DNA of 64,000 bases, taken from positions 1 through 64,000 of the forward strand of contig CATVYG010000004.1 of NCBI GenBank assembly GCA_958348225.1, read 5' to 3'. The notes under the pieces were generated by a model. That model worked only from the letters and a program-made list of their open reading frames with translations, had not been told where the DNA came from and searched no databases. This stretch comes from an uncultured Collinsella sp. GTDB taxonomy: Bacteria > Actinomycetota > Coriobacteriia > Coriobacteriales > Coriobacteriaceae. This document shows positions 1-7,480 of the stretch, piece after piece. How positions within the stretch are numbered: position 1 is the stretch's first letter; each line of letters starts with the position of its first letter. A program made the position numbers and the translations under genes.

Positions 1-88
1 ATACTCCTCATCCTCGCCGAATTGCGACTATGGCAGAATCGGCACTGGATGGCAGTGCGCTAGGGCACCGACGATAGGCTTTCCAAAA

Positions 89-1288
89 CTAGCGAGGCGT
101 GTCTCCGCGAGCGTAATCGCCTCGGTCGACCGCGCGATCGACCTGCGGCGAGATGTCAACGTTGCCACCATGGGCTCGACCTGCGGCGCGAACGCGGTCG
201 TCGCCGGCATCGGGAACGGCGCCGGCATAGCGGTTGCGAATCTCCCTTGCGTAGCCGCGACGCGCAAGAAGCTCATCGCGAACCGCTGGATCTTCGAGCA
301 AATCCTCATCGCACTTCGGTGCGATGAATTTGGGGAATGAATTGTAGGCGACGCCCTTGCTCGCTTTCGCCTGTTCGACCCACGCCGAATACGCTTTCTT
401 GAGTCGTTGGATGTAAATCTCACAGCGTTTCTCGTACGGTAACGCTCGCTCGGCTTCCAGCACGTTCTTTTCGAACGCCGCTTCAAGTTGTTTGACTGCG
501 AAACGTCCGTCGAGTCGAGTCAGGTTGAAAGTGCACTTCGGATTGCCGGCTTCTTTGATATCGAGATCTGTCGCATAGACTCGATTATTCTTGATGAAAA
601 TGTCTACGCCCCATGAGGCAAGTATCTTTTTGAACTGATTCATATTCTTCGGATGACCTTCATCGATTGCAATATGGATCAGCTCGCGCAGATTGTTTTT
701 ATAACTGTACTCACCCCGCTCAACGATTTTCTTTTCTGTGTCGCGCGGCTGACGATCTCGAATCTTCGAATTCTTCTTTCCCTTTTCAAGTTGAGTAAGA
801 TTCCAGTTCTTATCGAGTTCACGGACCCACGCGGCACGTTCGAATTTTCCGTGACGCCCGCCCGTCTCGCAACGCTTACCCGTCAAAAGATCCGTGCGGT
901 TAATCGCCATATGAACCGCGTAGCGTTTTCCCGCCTTATCGCTTTCCTCATGCAACGCGACAATCACTTGTTGATGCGGGTAGTGCTTCGCAAGCCATTG
1001 CTCCGCGTAGGCCATACACGCATCGGGGGTCATCTTACCTCCGTTGCAGCTGCACTCCTCGGGCAGAAACGCGAGAATCTGATGAAGCATCGTTATGTTC
1101 TTCGCGCCGGCACGCGCGGGCCTGTCGTGATGAAACATCTTCCGCGTCATAGCCATCTCGGAAAACCAGTACTTTCCGTTCGCGAGGTTCCAGCCGCCGC
1201 GGGCCAAAGCACGCTTTCCGTTAATGTACTTGCGCAGGTGCTTCGCGTAGCGCTCGGACGAAACACCTTTCTGCTTAACGACGGTCAT
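89..1288 (-). CDS. Relaxase / mobilization nuclease (MobA/MobL-like)
   Basis: Probable relaxase that nicks oriT and pilots a mobilizable element during conjugation. The frame is open to 1429, but an ATG at 1288 (protein begins MTVVKQKG) has a GGTGAG ribosome site and overlaps the mobC-like gene by 14 nt, as in translationally coupled mob operons; ATG 1303 is the alternative. The N-terminal third holds a relaxase-like core ending in a region reading YAVHMAINRTDLLTGKR, which resembles motif III of Mob relaxases, although the usual HxH pair is reduced to one His. The remainder is basic and charged. The C-terminus at 89 is ordinary, but nothing further downstream is visible to judge the rest of the operon. 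Family assignment is by motif and by the MobC neighbour. Confidence 0.75.
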   Translation of the reverse strand: MTVVKQKGVSSERYAKHLRKYINGKRALARGGWNLANGKYWFSEMAMTRKMFHHDRPARAGAKNITMLHQILAFLPEECSCNGGKMTPDACMAYAEQWLAKHYPHQQVIVALHEESDKAGKRYAVHMAINRTDLLTGKRCETGGRHGKFERAAWVRELDKNWNLTQLEKGKKNSKIRDRQPRDTEKKIVERGEYSYKNNLRELIHIAIDEGHPKNMNQFKKILASWGVDIFIKNNRVYATDLDIKEAGNPKCTFNLTRLDGRFAVKQLEAAFEKNVLEAERALPYEKRCEIYIQRLKKAYSAWVEQAKASKGVAYNSFPKFIAPKCDEDLLEDPAVRDELLARRGYAREIRNRYAGAVPDAGDDRVRAAGRAHGGNVDISPQVDRAVDRGDYARGDTPR

Positions 1289-1862
1289 CGAGCTCACCGC
1301 CATCGGTGAAATAGCGCTGTTCGAGTTCTCTGATGAAGAGAGTGACTTTACGGGCGTTCTGGTAAACCTTTTCGAGCGTGCGGAAAACAGCTTTCTCGTT
1401 GTACGCGGGAAGGCCCTGAGCATGCACAAAATACATCAGCTGATTGAGGTTCGTTCCCTCGCGATACAGCTCGTGATAGATTTTCGCGACCTGGCTTTTA
1501 TCGAAATCGATCTTCTCGATTTTCCCGGCAAGCATCACGCGGCGGGCATACGCACTGACGGTCGTGCCGAGTACATCAGCCTGTTTGCGAATTGCCTCGT
1601 GCTCATCATCGGTGACTTTAACGTAAATGACCTTCGAGCGCTTTTCGTCCGAATCACCTGAAACGGGTTGCAGCTTTTTACTGCGGCCACCGTTCTTATT
1701 TTTGGAAATGACTAGATCATCGAGCGATTCATTCCAATGAATCAGTGCAGAGCGAATGAATTCGGCTTTCGTCATGCCCGCCTTTTCTGCCAAAGCGGAA
1801 AGCGTTTCGTATTCTTCAGAAGCGAGTGTCGCCTTAACGGTGTGTGGACGCTTGCAACTCAT
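1275..1862 (-). CDS. MobC-like relaxosome accessory protein with two ribbon-helix-helix regions
   Basis: A 195-residue basic protein. Residues about 7-45 (KATLASEEYETLSALAEKAG then MTKAEFIRSAL) and about 78-113 (VIYVKVTDDEHEAIRKQADV then LGTTVSAYARRVML) each look like a ribbon-helix-helix DNA-binding unit, so the protein may carry a tandem pair. The C-terminal part (EGTNLNQLMYFVHAQG) is the hallmark of MobC/bacterial mobilization proteins, which melt or mark oriT for the relaxase. It lies directly upstream of and overlaps the relaxase gene, and directly downstream of a hairpin-rich region that is the best oriT candidate. No strong Shine-Dalgarno is evident before ATG 1862. Confidence 0.8.
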   Translation of the reverse strand: MSCKRPHTVKATLASEEYETLSALAEKAGMTKAEFIRSALIHWNESLDDLVISKNKNGGRSKKLQPVSGDSDEKRSKVIYVKVTDDEHEAIRKQADVLGTTVSAYARRVMLAGKIEKIDFDKSQVAKIYHELYREGTNLNQLMYFVHAQGLPAYNEKAVFRTLEKVYQNARKVTLFIRELEQRYFTDGGELDDRR

Positions 1863-2216
1863 ATGCCCCCCAGGAAAGCAGAGCGAATCGGTGAGGCCAC
1901 CGATTCAAAAACCAATATGAGATTGCTTTCCTTTTTAGGAGCGACTGACGTCGCGCCGATTTTTGAAGTGACGCCGTCACTTCCTTTAGAGAAATGAAGG
2001 CGAACTTCATTTCTAACTTTATCGCCGCGTGATGCGATAAACAAGATGTGTTGGCAGATAAAGGGGGCGAGTATGGCCCCATTTATCTAGCCCAACACCA
2101 ATCTTGCAATCTCCGGAACGGTGATTGGGCGAAACGCAGTGTAGACGTGGAATGAGAGGTCTCATTCCAAGCGAGAGGCCTCGCGGCGTTGTAACTGCGT
2201 GAAGACCGTGAGCGGA
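1863..2216. other. Hairpin-rich region, candidate oriT
   Basis: Non-coding stretch upstream of mobC with a dense series of inverted repeats: GAAGTGACG/CGTCACTTC (1965-1973, 1975-1983), GAAATGAAG/CTTCATTTC (1991-1999, 2005-2013), TTATCGC/GCGATAA (2019-2025, 2034-2040), and TGGAATGAGA/TCTCATTCCA (2148-2157, 2160-2169). Between them is one long bulged stem from 2042 to 2106 built of CAAGAT/ATCTTG, GTGTTGG/CCAACAC, AGATAAA/TTTATCT and GGGGC/GCCCC. Inverted repeats beside a mobC-relaxase pair are what an origin of transfer looks like; the nick site itself cannot be read from sequence. Confidence 0.55.
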
Positions 2217-2318
2217 AGCGAATTTTTAACGCGAAGGATGCTGAGTGTTAGAAATTCGCTGTAGCGAGAGCGAAGCGGTGATGCGAATGCGAGGGATGCC
2301 GAGTGTTTGCATTACCGC
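2217..2318 (+). repeat. Two tandem hairpins with the same loop and different stems
   Basis: Arms at 2217-2230/2247-2260 and at 2275-2288/2305-2318, both 14 bp, separated by 16-nt loops that share the consensus GCGARGGATGCYGAGT. The period is 58 nt. All 28 stem positions pair if G-U is allowed on the + strand (one wobble in the first stem, three in the second), although the stem sequences are largely unrelated. On the - strand the wobbles become C-A mismatches, so the structure suits a + strand RNA or a transferred single DNA strand. Function unknown. Confidence 0.7.
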
Positions 2319-2547
2319 GAAGCGGACTCGGGGCGAGGGCTGGAGCAAGTTGATGGAAGACCTTACCGATTTGCGAACGGTTTTGCCCGAAGCATCCTGC
2401 ACCGCCGGATTCTTTTGGAACGGCCTCTCGTTTGATTGCTTTCCTATCGTTTGCTCCCAGACTAGGCGTCTAAAAAAGGCAGCCGAAACCGGCCGCCCGC
2501 AAATAAATATTTATTTACCGAATGTAAGAGGAGAGGAACGATGTACA
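2319..2547. other. Intergenic spacer
   Basis: About 230 bases between the hairpin pair and the lipoprotein gene. It holds a perfect AT palindrome, AAATAAATATTTATTT (2501-2516), possibly part of the lipoprotein gene's 3' end. I see no convincing gene; an overlapping + strand frame (2245-2712) runs through the hairpins and the lipoprotein's antisense and is not supported. Confidence 0.4.
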
Positions 2548-3201
2548 TTACTCCCAGTGGCCGGCGACGTCGACAACCCAATGCTGTCCCGTAGCCTGCT
2601 GTTCATAATGTCCCTGGTCCTCAGATGTGGTATACGAATCGTTTACGACAGATCCTCCGATGCCGCCGTTTTCGCCATCGTTAATAATCCAAGCGTAGGC
2701 GGCATCGGATGAATCGAAGGGTCCTACCATAGCACCACCGTGGTTTACCCAATAGCGGGGATGACGCGTGTATACCACATTTGGCACCCAGACCTGGCTG
2801 TAATCGGTCTCCCAGTGGCCCTGCTCGGCAACCCACTTCTTCTGGCTGCCGCCGTTGGAAGAGGAATTGTTGCTGCCGGAACTCTGCGAATTGCCGGAAT
2901 TCTGCTTGGACTGGGAGGAATCGACCTTGTTGTCCGACTTCGAGGAATCGGAAGACTTGTTATCCTCCTTCTTGGAGTCATCGGACTTCTGGTCCTTGTC
3001 GTCGGATTCCTTCTTCTCCTCGGTCTTGGCTCCAGAGGTTTGCGCCGCCTTTTCTTCGCTCGCCTTCTTTTTGTCTTTATTCTTTACCGCTGTGGCGGCC
3101 CTTTCCGTAGAGCCGCTTCCTTGCTTTGCAACGCTGGCACATCCAAGTTGAGGTGCCGAAAGGCACACCAGAAGCGCAACGATAATAGCCTTTGTTCTCA
3201 C
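2548..3201 (-). CDS. Putative lipoprotein with low-complexity linker
   Basis: About 217 residues. The best start is GTG 3201, preceded by AGGGAG at good spacing; ATG 3219 lies upstream in frame without a site. The N-terminus has a short hydrophobic helix and a lipobox (PQLGCAS), so the protein should be lipid-anchored outside the cell. Residues about 25-120 are a Lys/Ser/Asp/Glu-rich, presumably disordered spacer. The C-terminal ~95 residues contain aromatic repeats of GHW/GHY type (AEQGHWETDY, EDQGHYEQQ, DVAGHWE). No enzyme motif is visible. It lies directly downstream of the giant wall protein on the same strand and may belong to the same surface module of the mobile element. Confidence 0.7.
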   Translation of the reverse strand: MRTKAIIVALLVCLSAPQLGCASVAKQGSGSTERAATAVKNKDKKKASEEKAAQTSGAKTEEKKESDDKDQKSDDSKKEDNKSSDSSKSDNKVDSSQSKQNSGNSQSSGSNNSSSNGGSQKKWVAEQGHWETDYSQVWVPNVVYTRHPRYWVNHGGAMVGPFDSSDAAYAWIINDGENGGIGGSVVNDSYTTSEDQGHYEQQATGQHWVVDVAGHWE

Positions 3202-3266
3202 ACCGATCTCCCTGTCCATGAAACCGGGCGTTGGACACCAGCCGATATCCAACGCCCGGCTCGCTT

Positions 3267-5177
3267 TTACATCTGCTCGCGGCGCTTCTTCTGGTCGAGG
3301 AAGACGCCGACCGCCACGAGGACGGTACCGCCGATGGCGAACGTCTCGCCGATGAGTCCCGCGCGGTCACCGGTCTGGGCGAGGCTGCCGGGCTGGGCGG
3401 TATCCGTGCCGGCGAGGTGCTTCGGGGTGTATGCCGCCTGCTGCTTTGCCGCCTCCTCTGCCTCCTGTTGTGCAATCTCATCGGAAAGCTTCTGCTCCGC
3501 TGCGATGCGGTCGGACTTCGCCAACTCGTAGGCGGCGAGTGCCGCATCGTAGCCGGGCTGGAGCTCGTCCACCGCGGCCTGCTTCTCGTCCAGGATGGCC
3601 TTGGCGGGCGCGACCTTGGCACGTGCCTCGACTGCTGCGGCGAAAAGCGCGTTGAGGGCGTCATCCGCGTTCGCGTCATGGCCGGAAGCGATCGCCGCGC
3701 CGGTATCGATGGAGTTCAGCTTCGACAGCTTGGCGTCTGCCTGCGCCTTCGCCTGCTCGGCGACGGAGACCAGGGACTCGGCGGCGATGGCATCCGCCTT
3801 CGCGGCATCGAGGGCGACCTTGGTGTCATTGACGGCCTTTACTGCATCCTGCTCGCGCTGCTGTGCCTCTGCGAGCTTCGCGGCAAGGCCGGTGAGGATG
3901 TCGAGGTTCGACTGTGCAGCCTCGAGATCAGTCTGGGAGCCGGTGAGCCTGTCGGCGGCAACGCCGGTGTCGGCCTTTGCGGCATCGACGGCACGCTGGG
4001 CATCCGCGAGGGCGCTTGCGGTGCCGTCCGCCTTTTGCTTGGCGTCGGCGAGGACGGTCGACTTCTCGGCCTGCTCGGCTGCCGCCGCGTCGTGGACGCT
4101 CTTTGCGGTATCGAGCGCCTTCTTGGCGTCGGCTACGTCCTGGAAGAACTTCGCGAGGTCGGCGTTCGCATCGTCCACGCCCTGCTGCTTGGATGCGGTG
4201 TCCGCCTTGGCGGAGTCCAGCTTGGACTGTGCGGTCGTTACGGCTGCGTTGGCGGCATTAAAGGCGACCTGCTTCTGCTGGACGGTCGACTTTGCCGTAT
4301 CGACTGCCGCGTTGGCGGCATCGAGGTCCGATTTCGCCGCATTCAGCTCGGCCTGGGCATCCGTGACGCCCTGCTGCTTGGCGGCGATATTGAGCCCTGT
4401 CGCGTTTACGGTCTCCTGCGCCTCGTCGACACCTTGCTTCGCGGCATCGACATCGTCCTGCGCGGAATCCGCTGCGTCCTGCTTCTGCTGGACGGTTGCG
4501 GCGGCGCCGGCGGCTGCCTGCTGCTTGGATGCGAGATCGGCCTTGGCTGCGTCGAGTGCGCTCTTGGCGTTCTTGAGACCGTTGATATAGGAGGTCAGCT
4601 TCTGCTCGTACTCGTCGACGGAGATGGGGTTCATGTTCCAGCCTGAACCTGCCCAACCGCCGTATTGCAGCGTGAGCGAGAACGTCAAACGGGTGTCATT
4701 GTTCAGACCGCATCCCATGACAGCATAGTCAGGGTTGATGATGTTCATGTAATGGCCGATGCTGAAGTAATCGAACTTATCCTGATTGGCGTACCAGAAG
4801 TCGTAGGCATCCTTTCCGGAAAGATTCGTCGCACCAAGGGAGGCTGCAGTCTTGTCAAACAGGTCCTTTTCCTGATAGATCCAAGCCTTGCAGGGATCGC
4901 GATAGCTCCAGGCAAGGTTTTCACCGACATCGAACTGCTGGGCATGCTCTAGATTTTTCGTCGAATAGTTTGCATCTGCGATCGACGCCGCAATGAGCTT
5001 GTAGGTGACCTGGAGCTCGGAGAGACCGACGGACTTGCGGTATGCGTTCACATTCTTCATGACTGTGATGGACGAAAGCATGTTTTCAAGGCCCGTGGCG
5101 TCGAGACTGTTTCCGATTTCGGTGTAGTCCTTGTACGTACAGTTCTGGATGATCTCGATGGCTGAATCGGCGCCCAT
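3267..5177 (-). CDS. C-terminal fragment of the wall protein: CAP domain, coiled coil, sortase tail
   Basis: A 636-residue open stretch after the second TAG, counted from the first Met (5177). Residues about 20-175 look like a CAP/SCP domain (AYRKSVGLSEL, IGHYMNIINPDYAVMGCG). A 400-residue coiled coil rich in alternating VDAAK/DSAQ heptads follows, then LAQTG, a membrane helix and a KKRRE tail. Separated from the signal peptide by the stops, this piece could not reach the wall unless the stops are read through. Confidence 0.45.
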   Translation of the reverse strand: MGADSAIEIIQNCTYKDYTEIGNSLDATGLENMLSSITVMKNVNAYRKSVGLSELQVTYKLIAASIADANYSTKNLEHAQQFDVGENLAWSYRDPCKAWIYQEKDLFDKTAASLGATNLSGKDAYDFWYANQDKFDYFSIGHYMNIINPDYAVMGCGLNNDTRLTFSLTLQYGGWAGSGWNMNPISVDEYEQKLTSYINGLKNAKSALDAAKADLASKQQAAAGAAATVQQKQDAADSAQDDVDAAKQGVDEAQETVNATGLNIAAKQQGVTDAQAELNAAKSDLDAANAAVDTAKSTVQQKQVAFNAANAAVTTAQSKLDSAKADTASKQQGVDDANADLAKFFQDVADAKKALDTAKSVHDAAAAEQAEKSTVLADAKQKADGTASALADAQRAVDAAKADTGVAADRLTGSQTDLEAAQSNLDILTGLAAKLAEAQQREQDAVKAVNDTKVALDAAKADAIAAESLVSVAEQAKAQADAKLSKLNSIDTGAAIASGHDANADDALNALFAAAVEARAKVAPAKAILDEKQAAVDELQPGYDAALAAYELAKSDRIAAEQKLSDEIAQQEAEEAAKQQAAYTPKHLAGTDTAQPGSLAQTGDRAGLIGETFAIGGTVLVAVGVFLDQKKRREQM

Positions 5178-5237
5178 GGCACGGAAGAAGCCGATGGCCC
5201 CCTGCTTGAACTGCGCGTCGGCGGAGTCGAGTTTCGC

Positions 5238-5876
5238 CTATGCCTCGTCGGCCTTCTGCTGGGCGGCGGTCACGGCCGCATCGGCGGTGTCCTTTGCGGT
5301 CTTGGCGCTCGCGAGCTCTTCGTCGGCGGCTGCCTTTGCGGACTCGGCATCCTTGACGGCCTGCTTCGCTGCATCCAGCCTGGCGATGGCGTCGACGTTC
5401 GCCTGCTTGGCGGCATCGAGGTCGGCGTTCGCGGCATCGAGTGCGGATTGGGCCTCAACCACGCCGGCCTCGGCATTGACTGCCGCTTGCTGCTTCGCGG
5501 AGAGGGACGCCTGGGCGTCATTCAGATCGGTCTGTGCCGTTGCCGCAGCGGACTGCGCCTGTTCGAGCTCGGACTCGCACTGGGTCTGCACCGCTCGTGC
5601 GGCGGCGAGGGTTGCCTCTGCGTCCGCGACCTTCTTCTTTGCCGCATCGTACTCCGGACCGCTGGCGCCGGCCTCCGCTGCGGTGAGATCGGCTTTCGCC
5701 TGCTCATAGGCGGCGCTGGCGGCTGCGGCCTTCGCATCCGCCGCGTCCTTGTTCTGCTTGGCTGCAGCGAGGACGGAATCGGCGGAATCCTTTGCAGACT
5801 GGGCCGCAACCAGCTTGGACTGGGCATCGGCAAGCGTCGCGTTGGCGTTGGCGAGGCCGGCCTGTGCCCTTTCCAC
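5238..5876 (-). CDS. Middle fragment of the wall protein: coiled coil only
   Basis: A 212-residue open stretch between the two TAG codons, wholly alanine-rich heptads. Its first Met lies three codons after the first stop but has no ribosome site, so independent translation is doubtful. It is best read as the interior of the larger gene. Confidence 0.35.
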   Translation of the reverse strand: MERAQAGLANANATLADAQSKLVAAQSAKDSADSVLAAAKQNKDAADAKAAAASAAYEQAKADLTAAEAGASGPEYDAAKKKVADAEATLAAARAVQTQCESELEQAQSAAATAQTDLNDAQASLSAKQQAAVNAEAGVVEAQSALDAANADLDAAKQANVDAIARLDAAKQAVKDAESAKAAADEELASAKTAKDTADAAVTAAQQKADEA

Positions 5877-5882
5877 GGCAGC

Positions 5883-6566
5883 CTAGGCGTCGCGCACGGC
5901 CTGTTCGGCGGCACTGATTGCCTCCGGGGTGGCGCTTACGGCATCTGCCTTGGCCTTATCGAGGGCGTCCTTGGCATCCTGGGCCGCCTTGAGGGCGGAC
6001 TGGTACGCTTCGTCCTTCTCGGACGCATCGGCCTTGGCGTCTGCGAGACCTGCCTTCGCCTGCTCGAGGTCCTTGCCGGCGGCATCGGCGGCGTCCTTGC
6101 CCTCCGCGACCTGACGGGCGTACTCGTCCATTGCCGCTCGGTCGGCTGCCGTGCCGGCGCTGACTGCCGAATCGTAGGATGCCTTGGCCTGGTCGCGGGC
6201 GGAAGCCGCCTCGTTGTAGGGACCGGCGGCCTCATCGTAGGCTGCCTTGGCGGCGTCCTCCTTCGCCTTCGCCTCGTTGACTGCCTTCTGCAGGTCCGCG
6301 ATGGTCTGTGCGGCGGATTTCGCGCCGGTACCGGATGCCGCGCTGGCGTGGGCGGCGATCGGCGACATCACGGCGGGGTGCTGTGTGCCCCCGTCACCGG
6401 TCTGGGCGAATGCCGTGAACGGTGAGATGAGGCTCGATCCGGTCATGGCGGCCATGGTCGCCGCGGTGACGGTCAGACGCGCGATCCCCTTCGGGGCGTG
6501 AATCTTTTTGCTTGGCAGTGCGGCGAAGTGATCGCCACCGGCAGCGAAATGCTTTCCCTGAGTCAT
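5883..6566 (-). CDS. N-terminal fragment of the wall protein: signal peptide and coiled coil
   Basis: If the first TAG is a true stop, this yields a 227-residue product. It starts at ATG 6566, has a basic region (PSKKIHAPKG), a hydrophobic segment ending at FTAFAQTG that suits Sec export, then an Ala/Lys/Asp-rich coiled coil. It would be exported without an anchor. The upstream 100 bases are shared with the divergent XRE gene. Confidence 0.55.
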   Translation of the reverse strand: MTQGKHFAAGGDHFAALPSKKIHAPKGIARLTVTAATMAAMTGSSLISPFTAFAQTGDGGTQHPAVMSPIAAHASAASGTGAKSAAQTIADLQKAVNEAKAKEDAAKAAYDEAAGPYNEAASARDQAKASYDSAVSAGTAADRAAMDEYARQVAEGKDAADAAGKDLEQAKAGLADAKADASEKDEAYQSALKAAQDAKDALDKAKADAVSATPEAISAAEQAVRDA

Positions 6567-6649
6567 TGTGCTGTTCCATTCCTTTTCCGTGCCCTATCCG
6601 ACTGGGCATCAGAGTGCTTTCCAATAGAGATAATTATGCGCCTTAACTG

Positions 6650-6690
6650 GGATTGTTGTATATAGTCCGTTGGCTTTTATACAACAATCC
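6650..6690. promoter_or_regulatory. 13-bp inverted repeat, putative XRE operator
   Basis: Perfect arms GGATTGTTGTATA (6650-6662) and TATACAACAATCC (6678-6690) with a 15-bp spacer, in the 100-140 bp between the divergent wall-protein and XRE genes. The position fits an operator through which the small XRE protein controls itself and perhaps the surface gene. Confidence 0.55.
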
Positions 6691-6705
6691 ATGACTCTTT
6701 TTGTC

Positions 6706-6939
6706 ATGGATATCTCGCCGCTACAACGATCCTTTGGTCTACGCTGCAAAGAATTAAGATCAAAGTCTGGTTACTCTCAAGTACAATTTGCGAATCGCAT
6801 CGGCATGGACAGGTCTTACTACGCCTCGATAGAGGTCGGACGAAGAAATGTCAGTCTTTCTAACCTCTGTAAAATTGCTAACAGATTCGACATGACAATC
6901 GCTGCACTCATGACTGGTGTGACTGAGAAAACGGATTAG
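6706..6939 (+). CDS. Small XRE-family helix-turn-helix regulator
   Basis: A 77-residue protein made almost entirely of one Cro/CI-type domain: FGLRCKELRSKSGYSQVQFA followed by NRIGMDRSYYASIEVGRRNV and LCKIANRFDM. ATG 6706 (MDISPLQRSF) places the start where the family usually begins; ATG 6691 is equally possible, and neither has a clear Shine-Dalgarno. Single-domain XRE proteins commonly set maintenance, excision or cargo expression in mobile elements. It is divergent from the wall-protein gene, with the inverted repeat at 6650-6690 between them. Confidence 0.8.
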   Translation: MDISPLQRSFGLRCKELRSKSGYSQVQFANRIGMDRSYYASIEVGRRNVSLSNLCKIANRFDMTIAALMTGVTEKTD

Positions 6940-6975
6940 TCCATCAATCAATCAGCGAACGCAGTGAGCGAATCA

Positions 6976-7160
6976 ATCGACGGCACAGCCGGCGGCAAGG
7001 ACACGGTACGTGGCCGCGCAGCGAGCTTCGCGAGCGAAGGGGGACAGCATCGCTGTCCCTATTCTTTATCGACGGCTTAGCCGGCGGCAAGGACACGGTA
7101 CGTGGCCGCGCAGCGAGCTTCGCGAGCGAAGAGGACGGCATCGCCGTCCCTATATCTTTA
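6976..7160 (+). repeat. Tandem pair of 92-bp structured repeats
   Basis: Copies at 6976-7067 and 7068-7160. Each holds GGC-loop-GCC, GCGGC...CACG-GTA-CGTG...GCCGC, an AGCGAGCTTCGCGAGCGAAG segment, and a terminal stem with loop ATC. The last stem is GGGACAGC/GCTGTCCC in copy 1 and GGACGGC/GCCGTCC in copy 2, one pair changed on both sides; the first hairpin differs only in its loop (ACA versus TTA). Each copy ends in TAT(T/A)TCTTT-like sequence, so the terminal stem may act as a terminator after the XRE gene. Confidence 0.75.
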
Positions 7161-7185
7161 TAGTATATTTCTCTATTAATTGGTT

Positions 7186-7351
7186 TCACCAAAATGGGTA
7201 TAGCGCAAGCTTCTGAACAGGCATTTTTATCAAAAACTCAAAGCAGCCGAATCATCAAGATGGTGAAATTATTTACCCAAATTGAGGAAGCGCTTCACCA
7301 AAATGGAACCGACTAACGGCTGTTGAAAACTTTTTATCCCCAAAATGGTGA
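7186..7351. repeat. Four copies of a palindromic 15-mer near the tRNA
   Basis: Matches to TCACCAAAATGGTGA at 7186-7200, 7252-7266, 7295-7309 and 7337-7351, with one or both half-sites intact. Spacings are 66, 43 and 42 bp. The surrounding 300 bases are AT-rich and non-coding. Repeated short sites next to a tRNA at an element end suit arm-type sites of a tyrosine integrase or sites for a regulator. Confidence 0.65.
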
Positions 7352-7480
7352 TTTCCTGTTTTCAGTGGAAAACTCGGTAAGTTAAATTATTTACTTACCA
7401 GATTTACAAACAAAAGCAGTTCTTAGCCCTAAAACCAGAACAGGTCAGAAGCAAAATTAACTCCTGACCTGCGATTTTTC

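Larger units (their letters stand above)
3267..6566 (-). pseudogene. Giant coiled-coil CAP-domain wall-anchored surface protein, split by two in-frame TAG codons
   Basis: One frame from ATG 6566 to the stop at 3267 would give about 1,100 residues but is interrupted by TAG at 5885-5883 (codon 228) and at 5240-5238 (codon 443). Without them the order is: signal peptide (residues about 30-55), alanine-rich coiled coil, CAP/SCP-like domain (about 480-640), second long coiled coil, and a sortase-type tail (LAQTGDRAG, hydrophobic helix, KKRRE). Reading frame, heptad character and composition continue unchanged across both stops, so these are point changes and not frameshifts. Both stops sit as Ala-stop-Ala where Glu, Lys or Gln would be expected. 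It may be a decayed adhesin, be read through, or carry sequence errors. Confidence 0.75.

Noticed and set aside
653..1309. 218-codon + strand frame opposite the relaxase
   Set aside because: Antisense to a relaxase frame that has mob motifs and a coupled neighbour.
2245..2712. 155-codon + strand frame after the oriT-like region
   Set aside because: It crosses both hairpins and the lipoprotein's antisense strand; the hairpin symmetry is better explained as structure.
3231..4646. 471-codon + strand frame opposite the wall protein
   Set aside because: Leu/Gly/Arg repeats arise from reading alanine-rich coiled-coil codons backwards; no start signal.
6976..7160. CRISPR array
   Set aside because: Only two long units, no unique spacers, internal hairpins and no cas genes.
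7441..7471. Strong terminator for tRNA-Arg
   Set aside because: The 8-bp inverted repeat is real but has no T-run on the - strand, so I list it only as part of the tRNA context.
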